Counted from the first letter of the stretch, positions 8,541-17,986 are shown. The stretch is DNA of 64,000 nt from Candidatus Gastranaerophilales bacterium (GCA_944325885.1 CALVBT010000009.1:22182-86181); one strand, 5' to 3'. Translations and numbers: made by a program. Notes: generated by a model from the sequence alone, not told the origin.

Positions 8541-9385
8541 TAAGCAATGTCCAATCCTAAATCTATCACTTTTGCACGTGCCACTATTGCGCTTGTTGAT
8601 ATTACATCAACACCTGTAGAGGCAATTTCATTTATTGTGTTTATTGTAACATTTCCGCTTGCTTCTACAATAGCTCTATGGTCGATAAAATCTACGCATT
8701 TTTTCATTTCAGGTACTGGCATGTTGTCGAGCATGATAATATCACATCCGCAGCCGACAGCTTCTTTTACCTGTTCAAAGGTGTCGCATTCGACTTCAAT
8801 TTTGTGAGCATGGGACAGATTTTTTTTGATTTGTTCTACTGCATTTGTTAAGGAGCCGGCATGCTTTATATGATTGTCTTTAATCATTGCACAATCACAC
8901 AGATTAAATCTGTGAAGTCTTGCGCCACCTGTCATGACAGCATATTTTTCAAACATTCTAAACCCCGGTGTATTTTTTCTTGTATCTGTAACTGATGCAC
9001 AATAGGGTTTTATAGCTTCTTGATACTTTCTTGTTTCAGTAGCAATGCCGCTCATTCTTTGCATATAGTTCAAGGCAGTGCGCTCGCCTGTCAAAACAGC
9101 TCTTGCAGGGCCTTCAATCCTTGCAATTGTAGTGCCTTTTGCTACAAATTCGCCGTCTTTATGATTAACAGTAACAATAACTTTATCCGAAAGTATTCTA
9201 TAAACAGCCATTAATACGTCTATACCGCATACAACAGTGTCTTCTCTTGTATTCAATAAAGCTGTAATTTTGTCGTCTTCGTTATACAAAAAGTCCGTAG
9301 TTATGTCGCCGAATCCAATGTCTTCCTTTAATGAATTTTTTACATGCTCTTCAATCAAAAAGTCATGCAGTAATTTTTGTCCCAT
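8540..9385 (-). CDS. nadC: Nicotinate-nucleotide pyrophosphorylase (quinolinate PRTase)
   Basis: This enzyme decarboxylates quinolinate onto PRPP to give nicotinate mononucleotide, the third step of de novo NAD synthesis. The 281-residue protein has EDIGFGDITTDFL at the N-terminus, DTRKNTPGFR, and GGARLHRFNLCDCAMIKDNH, all diagnostic. An in-frame GTG lies at 9400, but ATG 9385 is preferred because GAGG lies nine bases upstream and the sequence then fits the family. It overlaps the end of nadB by 23 bases and the start of etfB by one. nadA is not in the window. Confidence 0.96.
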   Translation of the reverse strand: MGQKLLHDFLIEEHVKNSLKEDIGFGDITTDFLYNEDDKITALLNTREDTVVCGIDVLMAVYRILSDKVIVTVNHKDGEFVAKGTTIARIEGPARAVLTGERTALNYMQRMSGIATETRKYQEAIKPYCASVTDTRKNTPGFRMFEKYAVMTGGARLHRFNLCDCAMIKDNHIKHAGSLTNAVEQIKKNLSHAHKIEVECDTFEQVKEAVGCGCDIIMLDNMPVPEMKKCVDFIDHRAIVEASGNVTINTINEIASTGVDVISTSAIVARAKVIDLGLDIA

Positions 9386-11003
9386 TTGTGTTATCCTCAC
9401 TGGCTGAAAAACTGTTTTGATGTATGCTGCAGCTTACATTTTTGCTGTCAGCTCTAAAATGTGCGCCTATAGATTCTTTTCTTGCCAGTGCTGCATTAAT
9501 TATTGCTTTTGCAACATAAAGCATGTTTCTTAATTCATATTCTTTTAGTGATGAACATTTTGACTTGTCTTTGAACATAGAAAAGATGGTGTCAATTTGT
9601 ATCATTGCAGTGTTTAATGACATTTCAGTCCTGATAATGCCTACATTTTCCCACATAATATCTTTTAATTTTTGGGTAAGTTCATCTATATCATAGCTGT
9701 CATCATCACTGTCATTTTCTTCCGAATACTGCTTTATTGTTTTCATTACAGCTTCATCAATAATTTCTGATGTCTGTAAATTCTTTTGAGAAATAGTATT
9801 AACCATCTCATAAGCAGAAACAACACATTCCAAAAGCGAGTTGCTGGCAAGTCTGTTTGCACCATGCAAAGATGTGCATGCTACTTCGCCTATTGCGTAT
9901 AAATTTTCTATAGAAGTTTTTCCGTTTACTTCTGTCTTTATCCCGCCCATACAGTAGTGTGCAGCCGGTGATACAGGAATATAGTCTTTTGTTACGTCAA
10001 TACCGTTGTCCATGCAGCTTTTATAAATATTCGGGAATCTGTGCTTGAATTTTTCTATATTGATTAATGTTGCATCAAGATAAACCTTATTGCCTTTAGA
10101 AAGCTGGTCATATATTTCTCTTGCAACAACATCTCTCGGTGCAAGGTCTTTTTGAGGGTGATTTTCCATAAAATATTCACCCTTATCATTTATAAGTTTT
10201 GCACCTTCGCCTCTTACTGATTCTGATATAAGGAATCTTGAGTCGTCATTTTCAATAGACAGAGCTGTCGGATGGAACTGAATAAATTCCATGTCTTTAA
10301 TTTGTGCATTTGTTCTTATTCCGAGTGCCAGACCGTCACCGGTTGTGACAGACGGATTTGTTGTATATTTGTAAACCTGACCTGTGCCGCCTGTAGCAAG
10401 AACAGTGACAGGTGCATATACAGTTTCATATTCTTGTGTAATTTCGTTGTAAGAAATAATCCCTCTGCATTTATTTTTAGAGTCTACAAGCAAGTCTATG
10501 GCAAGAGTTTGCTCGTACATTGTCAGATTTGAAGATACATTCGGGTCATTTTTGACCTTGTCAACAAGGGCCTTTTCTATACCGTAACCTGTGGCGTCGC
10601 CGCCTACATGCAATATTCTTCTTACGCTGTGTGCGCCTTCCAGAGTAAAGTTCAGCTTATTTTGTTCATTTCTGTCAAAGTTTACGCCGTATTTCATTAA
10701 ATCTTTGATAGCATACTGGCTGTTTTCGGAAATAAACTTAACAACATTAAAGTCACACAGACCGCAGCCGGCTTTGATAGTATCAGAAACATGCAGACTG
10801 ATTGAATCAGGCTTGTTTTCAGGCAAAACTCCTACTATCCCGCCTTGTGCGTACCGTGAATTACATTCAGCAAGCTGTGATTTTGTAATCAGTAAAATTC
10901 CGTCAGGAAGTTTCATTGTTTCTGATAATTTTATTGCGGCATACAAACCTGCGATACCGCTCCCTACAATAATTACTGAATATGTTGAATGTTTCATCGG
11001 CAT
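9363..11003 (-). CDS. nadB: L-aspartate oxidase
   Basis: This FAD enzyme oxidises L-aspartate to iminoaspartate, the first step of de novo NAD synthesis; in anaerobes fumarate can replace oxygen as acceptor. The 546-residue protein has the N-terminal FAD loop VIIVGSGIAGLYAAIKL, SRYAQGGIVGVL, the succinate-dehydrogenase-family segment FIQFHPTAL, and SESVRGEGAKLIN. HGANRLASNSLLECVV closes the FAD domain. Two in-frame ATGs (11003 and 10997) compete, and AGG at 11010-11008 lies 4 or 10 bases away, so the start is uncertain by two codons. It is the first gene of the nadB-nadC-etfB-etfA operon. Confidence 0.96.
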   Translation of the reverse strand: MPMKHSTYSVIIVGSGIAGLYAAIKLSETMKLPDGILLITKSQLAECNSRYAQGGIVGVLPENKPDSISLHVSDTIKAGCGLCDFNVVKFISENSQYAIKDLMKYGVNFDRNEQNKLNFTLEGAHSVRRILHVGGDATGYGIEKALVDKVKNDPNVSSNLTMYEQTLAIDLLVDSKNKCRGIISYNEITQEYETVYAPVTVLATGGTGQVYKYTTNPSVTTGDGLALGIRTNAQIKDMEFIQFHPTALSIENDDSRFLISESVRGEGAKLINDKGEYFMENHPQKDLAPRDVVAREIYDQLSKGNKVYLDATLINIEKFKHRFPNIYKSCMDNGIDVTKDYIPVSPAAHYCMGGIKTEVNGKTSIENLYAIGEVACTSLHGANRLASNSLLECVVSAYEMVNTISQKNLQTSEIIDEAVMKTIKQYSEENDSDDDSYDIDELTQKLKDIMWENVGIIRTEMSLNTAMIQIDTIFSMFKDKSKCSSLKEYELRNMLYVAKAIINAALARKESIGAHFRADSKNVSCSIHQNSFSASEDNTNGTKITA

Positions 11004-11142
11004 GTTACCTCGTCAAATAAATTTTAATACAAAAACAGTTTTTTTACTACTGTCTACGCAGATTATGTAAAGTTTAGGATAACTTTTGATTAACCTATTG
11101 TTAACTTTTGTTAATAATAGCTCTTTCAGGTAACAAATTTTT

Positions 11143-11170
11143 TTGTATTCGGTTATTAAGCAAATATAAT
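11143..11170 (+). promoter_or_regulatory. Possible sigma-70-like promoter for the 76-residue protein
   Basis: TTGTAT at 11143-11148 and TATAAT at 11165-11170 are separated by 16 bases. The -10 match is perfect and the -35 match weak. The gene starts 34 bases downstream behind a GGAGG ribosome site. The rest of the 11004-11204 gap is AT-rich and shows no other gene. Confidence 0.45.
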
Positions 11171-11204
11171 CAAGATAAACTATCTACAGTTTAACGGAGG
11201 AAAA

Positions 11205-11435
11205 ATGATAAACCAACCTACAAACTATTTGCCTGTTCAACAAGCAGCAGTGCAGCAACAAATTCAGCAGAATCAGGCTTCTGTCATGCCGCTGCCGCCA
11301 AAAGGACCGGAATACAACGCAATAAAAATTGATATACAAAAGCCGCAAGTTGGTACAGCTGATCCTATATACAGCATGCCATATACACCTATTTATTCAT
11401 ATCCTCCGGCACAAGAACAGCAGGCTAATCAATAG
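11205..11435 (+). CDS. Small Gln/Pro-rich protein with PEYNAIKI motif
   Basis: The 76-residue protein has a strong ribosome site (ACGGAGGAAAA before ATG). It has no signal peptide or membrane helix. It is rich in Gln and Pro. It carries GPEYNAIKIDIQKPQV (residues about 30-45) and PYTPIYSYPP near the end. The same two-part pattern recurs at the N-terminus of the next gene (APEYNAIKINIVDPKV and PQAPIYNYPQ), so the two proteins share a module. It has its own promoter and terminator. I do not recognise a known domain; an intrinsically disordered adaptor or interaction peptide is one possibility. Confidence 0.75.
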   Translation: MINQPTNYLPVQQAAVQQQIQQNQASVMPLPPKGPEYNAIKIDIQKPQVGTADPIYSMPYTPIYSYPPAQEQQANQ

Positions 11436-11443
11436 TTATATTA

Positions 11444-11479
11444 AAAAGCAACCGTTTACAATGGAAGGTTGCTTTTTTT
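11444..11479 (+). terminator. Rho-independent terminator
   Basis: AAAAGCAACC pairs with GGTTGCTTTT around a 14-base loop and is followed by a run of seven T. It closes the single-gene transcript of the 76-residue protein. Confidence 0.85.
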
Positions 11480-11537
11480 AACCTGTGAACAGTTTTAAAA
11501 GAAATGTTACAAATTATTAAATAAAAATGATAAAATA

Positions 11538-11569
11538 GCAATTTTCAATCTTGAGTTTTATTTAATAAG
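11538..11569 (+). promoter_or_regulatory. Promoter of the GCAATTTTC-N16-TATATA type
   Basis: GCAATTTTC at 11538-11546 is followed after exactly 16 bases by TAATAAG at 11563-11569. The gene starts 33 bases further on. The same upstream box and spacing occur at 21942, 41364 and 62231 (minus strand). A copy of AAGAAATGTTAC lies upstream at 11499-11510. This is not a canonical TTGACA promoter. Confidence 0.5.
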
Positions 11570-11602
11570 TATCAAAAAGAAAAGATTGACAAGGGGAAAA
11601 AC

Positions 11603-12688
11603 ATGATACAAGCACCAGCAAATTACACAGTTCCAATGCAAGCTCCGCAGTATTATTCAGCTGCACCGGCTGCTCCGGAATACAATGCTATCAAAATTAA
11701 TATTGTGGATCCAAAAGTAAACGCTCCGGGCGCTCAACAACCTCAATCCGTTTACGGTTATCCGCAAGCACCAATATACAACTATCCGCAAACAAACCAG
11801 ATTCCTGCTTACTACCCACAGGTAGTTCAACAGCAAGGTCAGGTAGTTGTACCTCAACCGCAACAGGCACCTGTTCAACCGGCTCCTGTATCAGTTCCAG
11901 CTCCTCAAGTAATAAATCAACAAACAGTTAATCAGGTTCCGCCGTCAGTAATCCAACCGGAACAACCTGCACAAACAGCTCAACCTGCTCCTGCAGTAGC
12001 GGAACAGGCTCCTGTTGAACAACCGGCACCTGTAGAAACTCAAACACAGGCTGCAGTTGATGTACCTGCATTCACTCAAAGAATTAAATCTGATGACCTA
12101 GCTGATGCAGGCAAAGCAATAGAAGAAGTTGCTGATATTGCACAAACAAGACCGGCTCCGGAATTGCTTGATACAGACTTGATGGAAGCATTACTCGGTG
12201 TAATCGGCAAAGACAGCAGCACATTAGAAGGACCTACTGAAAAACAAAAAGAATTAAGACAACAGGTTCTCGAAGGCAAACAGCTTTCTGAAGCTGATAT
12301 GGCAGAAGCTAATAAAATTACACCTCTTGAAATGGCTGAAAGAAATAAACAATACGCTTTATTTACAACAGCAATTTTGCAAAACCAGTTAATAGATGAA
12401 TTCAAGAAAACAAATAATATGACTCCTGACATCAAAGACTTGCCGGGTATGGAACAAATAGTTTCTACTATTAAAGACAACCCGAACCCGATGTTGAGAG
12501 CCAGCGGGCTTGCAGCACTCGCATACAACGCAAGACCTGAATACAAACCTGTTATGAAAGAAATCTTTGAATTGTCTAAACAGGATGCAGATGAAAATGT
12601 ACAAAAAGTAGCTGATGAAGGACTTGCAAAACTCGCTACTGTAATGGATGTTCCTTCTAATACAGCAGCTCCTGCTCAAGCAGCTTAA
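11603..12688 (+). CDS. Gln/Pro-rich protein with HEAT-like helical C-terminus
   Basis: The 361-residue protein has a disordered Pro/Gln/Ala-rich N-terminal half (about 1-155) that opens with the PEYNAIKINI motif shared with the preceding small protein. The C-terminal half (about 155-350) is predicted helical: GKAIEEVADIAQTRPAPELL, ASGLAALAYNARPEYKPV and VADEGLAKLATVMD look like HEAT/armadillo repeats. No signal peptide or membrane segment is visible. Translation starts 7 bases after AAGGGG. A transcript of one gene is bounded by the unusual promoter and a strong terminator. HEAT-like repeats suggest a binding scaffold; the partner is unknown. Confidence 0.8.
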   Translation: MIQAPANYTVPMQAPQYYSAAPAAPEYNAIKINIVDPKVNAPGAQQPQSVYGYPQAPIYNYPQTNQIPAYYPQVVQQQGQVVVPQPQQAPVQPAPVSVPAPQVINQQTVNQVPPSVIQPEQPAQTAQPAPAVAEQAPVEQPAPVETQTQAAVDVPAFTQRIKSDDLADAGKAIEEVADIAQTRPAPELLDTDLMEALLGVIGKDSSTLEGPTEKQKELRQQVLEGKQLSEADMAEANKITPLEMAERNKQYALFTTAILQNQLIDEFKKTNNMTPDIKDLPGMEQIVSTIKDNPNPMLRASGLAALAYNARPEYKPVMKEIFELSKQDADENVQKVADEGLAKLATVMDVPSNTAAPAQAA

Positions 12689-12711
12689 TCAACCATCAAT
12701 CTTTTTAATAG

Positions 12712-12743
12712 AAAAAGCAGACTTTTTTAAGGTCTGCTTTTTT
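12712..12743 (+). terminator. Rho-independent terminator
   Basis: AAAAGCAGAC pairs with GTCTGCTTTT, followed by T's. It lies 24 bases after the stop of the HEAT-like protein. Confidence 0.85.
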
Positions 12744-12802
12744 ATTATTTTAATATTTGTAAATTGCTAGACCAATATTTTAAATTCCTGTTTAATTAAA
12801 AT

Positions 12803-13147
12803 ATGTCTGAAGAAATTAGTAAAAAAGTAATAAATATTTTTAGCAAACATATTAAAAACAAACCTGTTGATTCGCCGGAAAAAGTCAAAACATTTGCGGG
12901 TTTTAGCTATGTACGTCTGGATAAAGACGTAAACGGATATCCTTTCAAAGCAGAAAAGCTTTTGAACTATGCAAAAGAGTGTCATTACCTCGTAAAGGTA
13001 ATGAGAGAAAAAAACGGCGCACCTGCCCTGTACAGCTACAATGTGCCTAATGACAAACTGCTTGATTTTCTTCTTATGTTTAGAAATAATGAACTTAACG
13101 GAAGTATTATTGAAATAGATAAATTTTTTCCAAAAAGTATAATCTAG
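12803..13147 (+). CDS. Hypothetical protein upstream of the radical SAM gene
   Basis: This 114-residue soluble protein has mixed charge and no recognised motif beyond a compact alpha/beta composition (FAGFSYVRLDKDVNGYPF, LYSYNVPNDKLLDFLLMF). It ends 14 bases before the radical SAM gene, so it is probably the first cistron of the 12.8-18 kb transcript. No good ribosome site is visible before the ATG. The family is unknown to me. Confidence 0.65.
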   Translation: MSEEISKKVINIFSKHIKNKPVDSPEKVKTFAGFSYVRLDKDVNGYPFKAEKLLNYAKECHYLVKVMREKNGAPALYSYNVPNDKLLDFLLMFRNNELNGSIIEIDKFFPKSII

Positions 13148-13161
13148 ATAAAGTGGAAATA

Positions 13162-15666
13162 ATGAAAGTATTAAACACCGAAACACTCGAAAACCTGCTA
13201 TACAGTGTAAACAAACCATATCAATACGCAGGTCATGAATTTTACTCGTATAATAAAGATTTTGAAAAAGCGTCAGTTCGTTTTGCAATTGCATTTCCTG
13301 ATAAATACGAAGTAGGCGCAAGCAATCTCGGACACAGAATAATTTATGAGAAACTTAACTCAATAGACGGCTGTATGTGCGATAGAGCCTATGCTCCTGA
13401 TACTGACTGTAAATCTGAGATAGAAAAAAAGAACCTTTTCTTATATGGAGTTGAGTCTAAAATTTGCTTAAAAGAGTTTGATTTACTGGGCTTTTCTCTG
13501 CAATACGAGCTTGCTTATCCGACGGTTCTGTCAATGTTGAATTTATCTGGCATTGCAGTAAGAAACTCCGACAGACAAGATAATGACCCGATTATATTGG
13601 CAGGCGGGCCGTGTGTGTTTAATCCTGAGCCTATAAAAGAATTTATTGACGGATTTTTAATAGGCGATGGAGAGGATATTCTCGAAGAAGTTGTAGAAAC
13701 ATTCAAGAAGGCAAAATCTGAAGGCAAAAAAAGAAATGAAATTATAGAAGCACTTTCTCACATTGAAGGGTTGTATGTGCCTGATTTGCATAAAAATAAA
13801 CAAATCAATAAGCGCATTTATGATTTTTCAGTTGATACAGTGCCGACAAAGCCGCCTGTGCCTTTTTCAACCTCTATACACGACAGAGCTGTTATGGAAA
13901 TAAGACGCGGCTGCGGCCGTATGTGCAGATTCTGCCAGCCCGGGCATGTTAACCTGCCGATAAGAGAAAGAAAAGCTCAAGACATTATAAATCTGACAAA
14001 AGAGCTTGTAAAAAATACCGGATATGACGAATTTTCAATGCTTTCTCTGTCTTCCAACGACTATACAAATATAGAGCCTGTTCTGGAAGAGCTAACCTGC
14101 TATTTTAGCGAAAAAAAGGTATCAGCATCCCTTCCCAGCCAGAGAATAGACCGCTTTAATATAAGACTTTCAAATCTTGTTAAAGATGTGCGAAAAACTA
14201 CCATAACACTTGCCCCTGAAGCAGGGTCTCAAAGGCTCAGAGATGTCATTAACAAAAATATTTCAAGGGAACAGATTGTTAACACTACTCTTGATTGTTA
14301 CAAAAACGGTTATGACAGCATAAAATATTATTTTATTCTTGGCTTGCCGACAGAAACATTCGAGGATATTGACGAAATGCTCGAACTGCTCGCAGGTATC
14401 CGTTACAGAGCAAAACAAATCAAAAACGAACTTGGGCTAAAGCATGATTTAAAACTAAACTGCACACTTTCTATATTTGTGCCAAAGCCGTTTACACCTT
14501 TTCAGTGGGCAGGACAGGATTCTCTGGAAAAAATTACGGAAAAAATTGCATACATAAGAGAAAAATCCAGAAGCCTTAAAGGTATCAGGCTAAAAATCCA
14601 TGAAAAATACATCTCAGAAATCGAAGCTGTTTTAACAAGAGGCGACAGCAGCCTGTGTAAATATATTGAAAAGCTTTATGAAAACGGTTGTTACCTCGAT
14701 ACCTGGGATGAAAACTTTGATAAAGACAAGTGGGATAACATTGCCAAAGAATGCGGGCTGAATCTTGGCAAACTTTCTCAAAGGCAGTACGATTTGAGTG
14801 AAAAACTGCCATGGGATTTTATAAATGTCGGTATTAAAAAAGAATGGTTTGTTTCCGAATATAAAAAAGCTATGAACAGCGAGGCCTGTGTTCCTTGTGA
14901 AACAAAATGCTCTAACTGCGGTATATGTCAGGAATTCAAGGTAGCAAAGCATCTGGATAAGCCGTATACTCCTGTATTAGACAACACTAAGAATAATGAA
15001 CAAAAAGAAGTACATAAATACAGGGCCAAAGTTACAAAAAAAGGTTATTTAAAATACCTGTCGCATCTGGACTGGCAAAACACACTGGTAAAAGCGTTAT
15101 TCCGCTCTCAGCTGCCTGTTGTGTTTACGGAAGGGTTTAACCCCATACCCAAAATATCGCTAGGTGCAGCTTTGCCGATATTTATTGAAAGCGAAACTGA
15201 ATTTATCGATTTTGAGCTTTACGGAGAGCATTCTTTGCAGGAGATTTCCGACACGCTTAACAATTCTCTTGACCCGATGGCTCGAATTATTAATATATAT
15301 GAAATCGATAAAACAGCAAAATCACTGGATATTACAACACAATGGGCAAGGTATGAGATAGAGCCTTTAGAAAAAATTCTTTCAAAATTTCAAATTTTAG
15401 AGTATATTAAAGATAAGCTTACTTCAGAAGATGAAATATTCTTAAAGAAGAAGACAAAAAAAGGTATAGACAAATTAGTAAACATTAAACATTCAGTAAA
15501 AGATGTTGAATTCAATGGTAATAAGCTTTATGTAACTTTAAAAACAGGACAGAATCAAGAAATTCCGTCTGTGCGTGCTGATGATTTAATGAAAATTTTC
15601 TATCCGGATGAAAAGTTTAATATTACAAGACTTACACTCTTTGACGAAAATATGCAAATTTTGTAA
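13162..15666 (+). CDS. Radical SAM protein fused to DUF2344 (TIGR03960/TIGR03936 type)
   Basis: The 834-residue fusion has three parts. The N-terminal B12-binding-like region is about 1-220. The radical SAM core has the cluster motif CGRMCRFC with Cys at about 251, 255 and 258. A Cys-rich linker (CVPCETKCSNCGIC) lies near 575-590. The C-terminal DUF2344 domain (about 615-830) begins YRAKVTKKGYLKYLSHLDW. This family usually lies directly before RNase E/G, as here, and has been linked to rRNA or ribosome maturation only by association. ATG 13162 is preferred over the in-frame GTG 13153 because GTGGA lies at good distance. The substrate is unknown. Confidence 0.9.
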   Translation: MKVLNTETLENLLYSVNKPYQYAGHEFYSYNKDFEKASVRFAIAFPDKYEVGASNLGHRIIYEKLNSIDGCMCDRAYAPDTDCKSEIEKKNLFLYGVESKICLKEFDLLGFSLQYELAYPTVLSMLNLSGIAVRNSDRQDNDPIILAGGPCVFNPEPIKEFIDGFLIGDGEDILEEVVETFKKAKSEGKKRNEIIEALSHIEGLYVPDLHKNKQINKRIYDFSVDTVPTKPPVPFSTSIHDRAVMEIRRGCGRMCRFCQPGHVNLPIRERKAQDIINLTKELVKNTGYDEFSMLSLSSNDYTNIEPVLEELTCYFSEKKVSASLPSQRIDRFNIRLSNLVKDVRKTTITLAPEAGSQRLRDVINKNISREQIVNTTLDCYKNGYDSIKYYFILGLPTETFEDIDEMLELLAGIRYRAKQIKNELGLKHDLKLNCTLSIFVPKPFTPFQWAGQDSLEKITEKIAYIREKSRSLKGIRLKIHEKYISEIEAVLTRGDSSLCKYIEKLYENGCYLDTWDENFDKDKWDNIAKECGLNLGKLSQRQYDLSEKLPWDFINVGIKKEWFVSEYKKAMNSEACVPCETKCSNCGICQEFKVAKHLDKPYTPVLDNTKNNEQKEVHKYRAKVTKKGYLKYLSHLDWQNTLVKALFRSQLPVVFTEGFNPIPKISLGAALPIFIESETEFIDFELYGEHSLQEISDTLNNSLDPMARIINIYEIDKTAKSLDITTQWARYEIEPLEKILSKFQILEYIKDKLTSEDEIFLKKKTKKGIDKLVNIKHSVKDVEFNGNKLYVTLKTGQNQEIPSVRADDLMKIFYPDEKFNITRLTLFDENMQIL

Positions 15667-15712
15667 GCATTGTAGATTATAAGGGTTTATACAAGTTTAA
15701 AAGGAAATTAAT

Positions 15713-17602
15713 ATGTCAAAATCAATTGTTATAGCAGAACGTGATAATATTGCGGCTGTATTTGAGGACAATAGGGTTACAGAATTTTTTATTCACAGAG
15801 GTGATATTCTTCTCGGAGATGTATACCTGAGTAAGGTAGAAAACATTCTCCCGAGTATCGAGGCTGCTTTTGTCAATGTAGGTTCAGATAAAATGGGCTT
15901 TTTACACGCTGCTGACGTAATAGGCAAAGGCGGTTTGCAAGACAAACTGTCACCGAAACAAAAATTGATGGTGCAGGTAGTAAAAGAGCCAACAGGACAC
16001 AAAGGCCCGAGAGTAACTACATCTATCAGTTTACCCGGCAGATTCTGCGTGTTGATGCCTCAAGAAAGCGGTATCAGTGTCAGCAAAAAGATTATGTCAT
16101 CAAAAGAAAGAGCAAGACTAAAATCTATTGTAAGCCTTTTAAAACCCGTAGGTCTCGGTGTTATTATCCGTACTGAAGCTGAAGGCCAGTCAGAAGCCGA
16201 AATTCAAGAGGATTTAGAAATACTTCTTGAAAAATGGAACACAATTGTTACTCAGGCTGAACTTGTCGAAGCTCCAAACCTTCTTTACAGAGATCAAGAC
16301 TTGCTTTATAGAGTAATCAGAGAAGCTTGCACAGAAGATGTTAAAGAAATTGTTGTGGATACTCCTTTTGCAATGCACAGAACGCAGCAGTTGATTCAAA
16401 ACTGGAATTTGCATAAAGATATAGATATTTCTGTTTACAAAGGAAGTGAACCTCTTCTTGTTGCATCAGGCGTCAAAAAAGAGATTGAGCAGGCACTGCA
16501 AATCAAGGTAAACCTTCCGTCAGGCGGTTATCTGTTTATTCAAACAACAGAAGCATTGACCGTCATAGACGTTAACAGCGGCAAATTTATAAGCTCTGCA
16601 ACTCAGGATGAAACTATATTAAAAACTAACAAAGAGGCTGTTAAAGAGATTGCCAGACAGCTTAAATTGAGAAATATAGGCGGTATGATTATTATCGACT
16701 TTATTGATATGCTCAGCCGCGCTGACAAAATTGCTATCCTTGAAGAACTTGAGCTTGCTGTAGAGTCTGACAAAGCAAAACCACAGGTCGGTCAATTGTC
16801 TGACCTTGGTCTTGTTGAAATGACCAGACACAGACAGGGACAGAGCCTTGCTGAAATATTCACAAAGAAATGCCCTCACTGCAACGGTACCGGCCATATT
16901 CTAGAGGATTTCAGCTTTGCTTCAGCTGTTTCTGAAGGAGAAATGCGATCTAAAGCAGCAAAACTCAAACTTCCTATGAACGGTAAAAACAAACATAATA
17001 ATGATAAAAACAAGGTGTTCAATCATCAGCATAACCAACAGCAAAAAAATGATTATGACAGAAGAAACCATAATCAACAAAAAAATGAAGATGTAGAAAC
17101 AGCTGCAATTTCAGAAAACTCTGAAAATATGCAGCAAGAACAACCGCAAAAGCGTGATAACAGAAACAGACGTTTTAATAAAAACAGAAAAAATAATCAG
17201 TCAAAAAGACAGGAATTGCAGGAACAAACTGTTGATACGGAGCTAAACAATGCTCCAATTGTTCCTCCTGAGCAACCTGCAGCAGAAATTACCGTAGCAG
17301 AAACTGTTGTGGAAAACACTGCTTCTGAACAGGTTCAAGAAGAAAAACCGGCTAAAAAGTCACGCAAAACAACAAGAAAGTCTTCTAAAAAGATAGAACC
17401 TGCAAATGAAACACCTGAAGAATTAAAAGAAACTGCAAATAACGTACAAACAGAAGCAGAAACTCAGCCGGCTGCGCCTGCAACTGCAGAAGAAAAGCCC
17501 GTTAAGAAAACCAAAACAAGAAAGGCTTCAAGAACACGTAAAAAGACTGCAGAAAAAGCGGAACAGCAGCAGAATACACCTGCAGAAACTACAGTAGTTT
17601 AG
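15713..17602 (+). CDS. rng: Ribonuclease E/G family endoribonuclease
   Basis: The 629-residue enzyme cleaves single-stranded RNA for rRNA maturation and mRNA decay. The S1 domain (about 35-120) follows the N-terminal SIVIAERDNIAAVFE. The catalytic metal site is visible as VIDVNSGKF and IIIDFIDML. The zinc-link sequence is CPHCNGTG near residue 388. From about 410 onward the tail is low-complexity: Asn/Gln/Arg-rich, then Lys/Glu/Thr/Ala-rich, with KKSRKTTRKSSKK and a similar KKTKTRKASRTRKK segment. Such tails are scaffold regions in RNase E, so a minimal degradosome scaffold is possible. The upstream radical SAM neighbour is the usual one. E versus G cannot be settled by core sequence alone. 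Confidence 0.93.
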   Translation: MSKSIVIAERDNIAAVFEDNRVTEFFIHRGDILLGDVYLSKVENILPSIEAAFVNVGSDKMGFLHAADVIGKGGLQDKLSPKQKLMVQVVKEPTGHKGPRVTTSISLPGRFCVLMPQESGISVSKKIMSSKERARLKSIVSLLKPVGLGVIIRTEAEGQSEAEIQEDLEILLEKWNTIVTQAELVEAPNLLYRDQDLLYRVIREACTEDVKEIVVDTPFAMHRTQQLIQNWNLHKDIDISVYKGSEPLLVASGVKKEIEQALQIKVNLPSGGYLFIQTTEALTVIDVNSGKFISSATQDETILKTNKEAVKEIARQLKLRNIGGMIIIDFIDMLSRADKIAILEELELAVESDKAKPQVGQLSDLGLVEMTRHRQGQSLAEIFTKKCPHCNGTGHILEDFSFASAVSEGEMRSKAAKLKLPMNGKNKHNNDKNKVFNHQHNQQQKNDYDRRNHNQQKNEDVETAAISENSENMQQEQPQKRDNRNRRFNKNRKNNQSKRQELQEQTVDTELNNAPIVPPEQPAAEITVAETVVENTASEQVQEEKPAKKSRKTTRKSSKKIEPANETPEELKETANNVQTEAETQPAAPATAEEKPVKKTKTRKASRTRKKTAEKAEQQQNTPAETTVV

Positions 17603-17614
17603 CAGGAGCAGCGT

Positions 17615-17986
17615 ATGAAGTTAAAGAATAAAGTTATTTCACTTGTTTTATCTTCTGTTATATGCTTAACAGGTGTAATGTCAGCTTATGCTGAAGCACC
17701 TGTATCATCAACTGACGGAGTAACTGCAGACAAACAGACAAAACCTGCTATAACTAAAAAATCTGAAGAAAAACAAAAGAGCGAAGCAAGCCACGTATTA
17801 TCTAAATTTCTTGTTTCAATGTTGTGGGTTGCTGGCTCGTGTGTAGCTATATTTTTGCTTTTGCTTGCTTACAAAAGATTTAAGACAGGTGCAGTAAAAA
17901 AGATTGTGGCTGTAGATATTTCAAAAAACTTAAACTCACCAGATACAGTCGAAGAGGCAACAAAGCTGTTTATTGAAAAATTCTAA
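17615..17986 (+). CDS. Small secreted/membrane hypothetical protein
   Basis: The 123-residue protein has a signal peptide (residues 1-26, LSSVICLTGVMSAYAEA) and a single membrane helix near 70-92 (FLVSMLWVAGSCVAIFLLLL), followed by a cytosolic basic tail. It follows rng by 12 bases with an AGGAG site, so it is cotranscribed. It resembles the small cell-envelope proteins of FliO-like topology (signal plus one helix), but no family motif supports that. It ends in a four-base overlap with a convergent minus-strand gene. Confidence 0.75.
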   Translation: MKLKNKVISLVLSSVICLTGVMSAYAEAPVSSTDGVTADKQTKPAITKKSEEKQKSEASHVLSKFLVSMLWVAGSCVAIFLLLLAYKRFKTGAVKKIVAVDISKNLNSPDTVEEATKLFIEKF

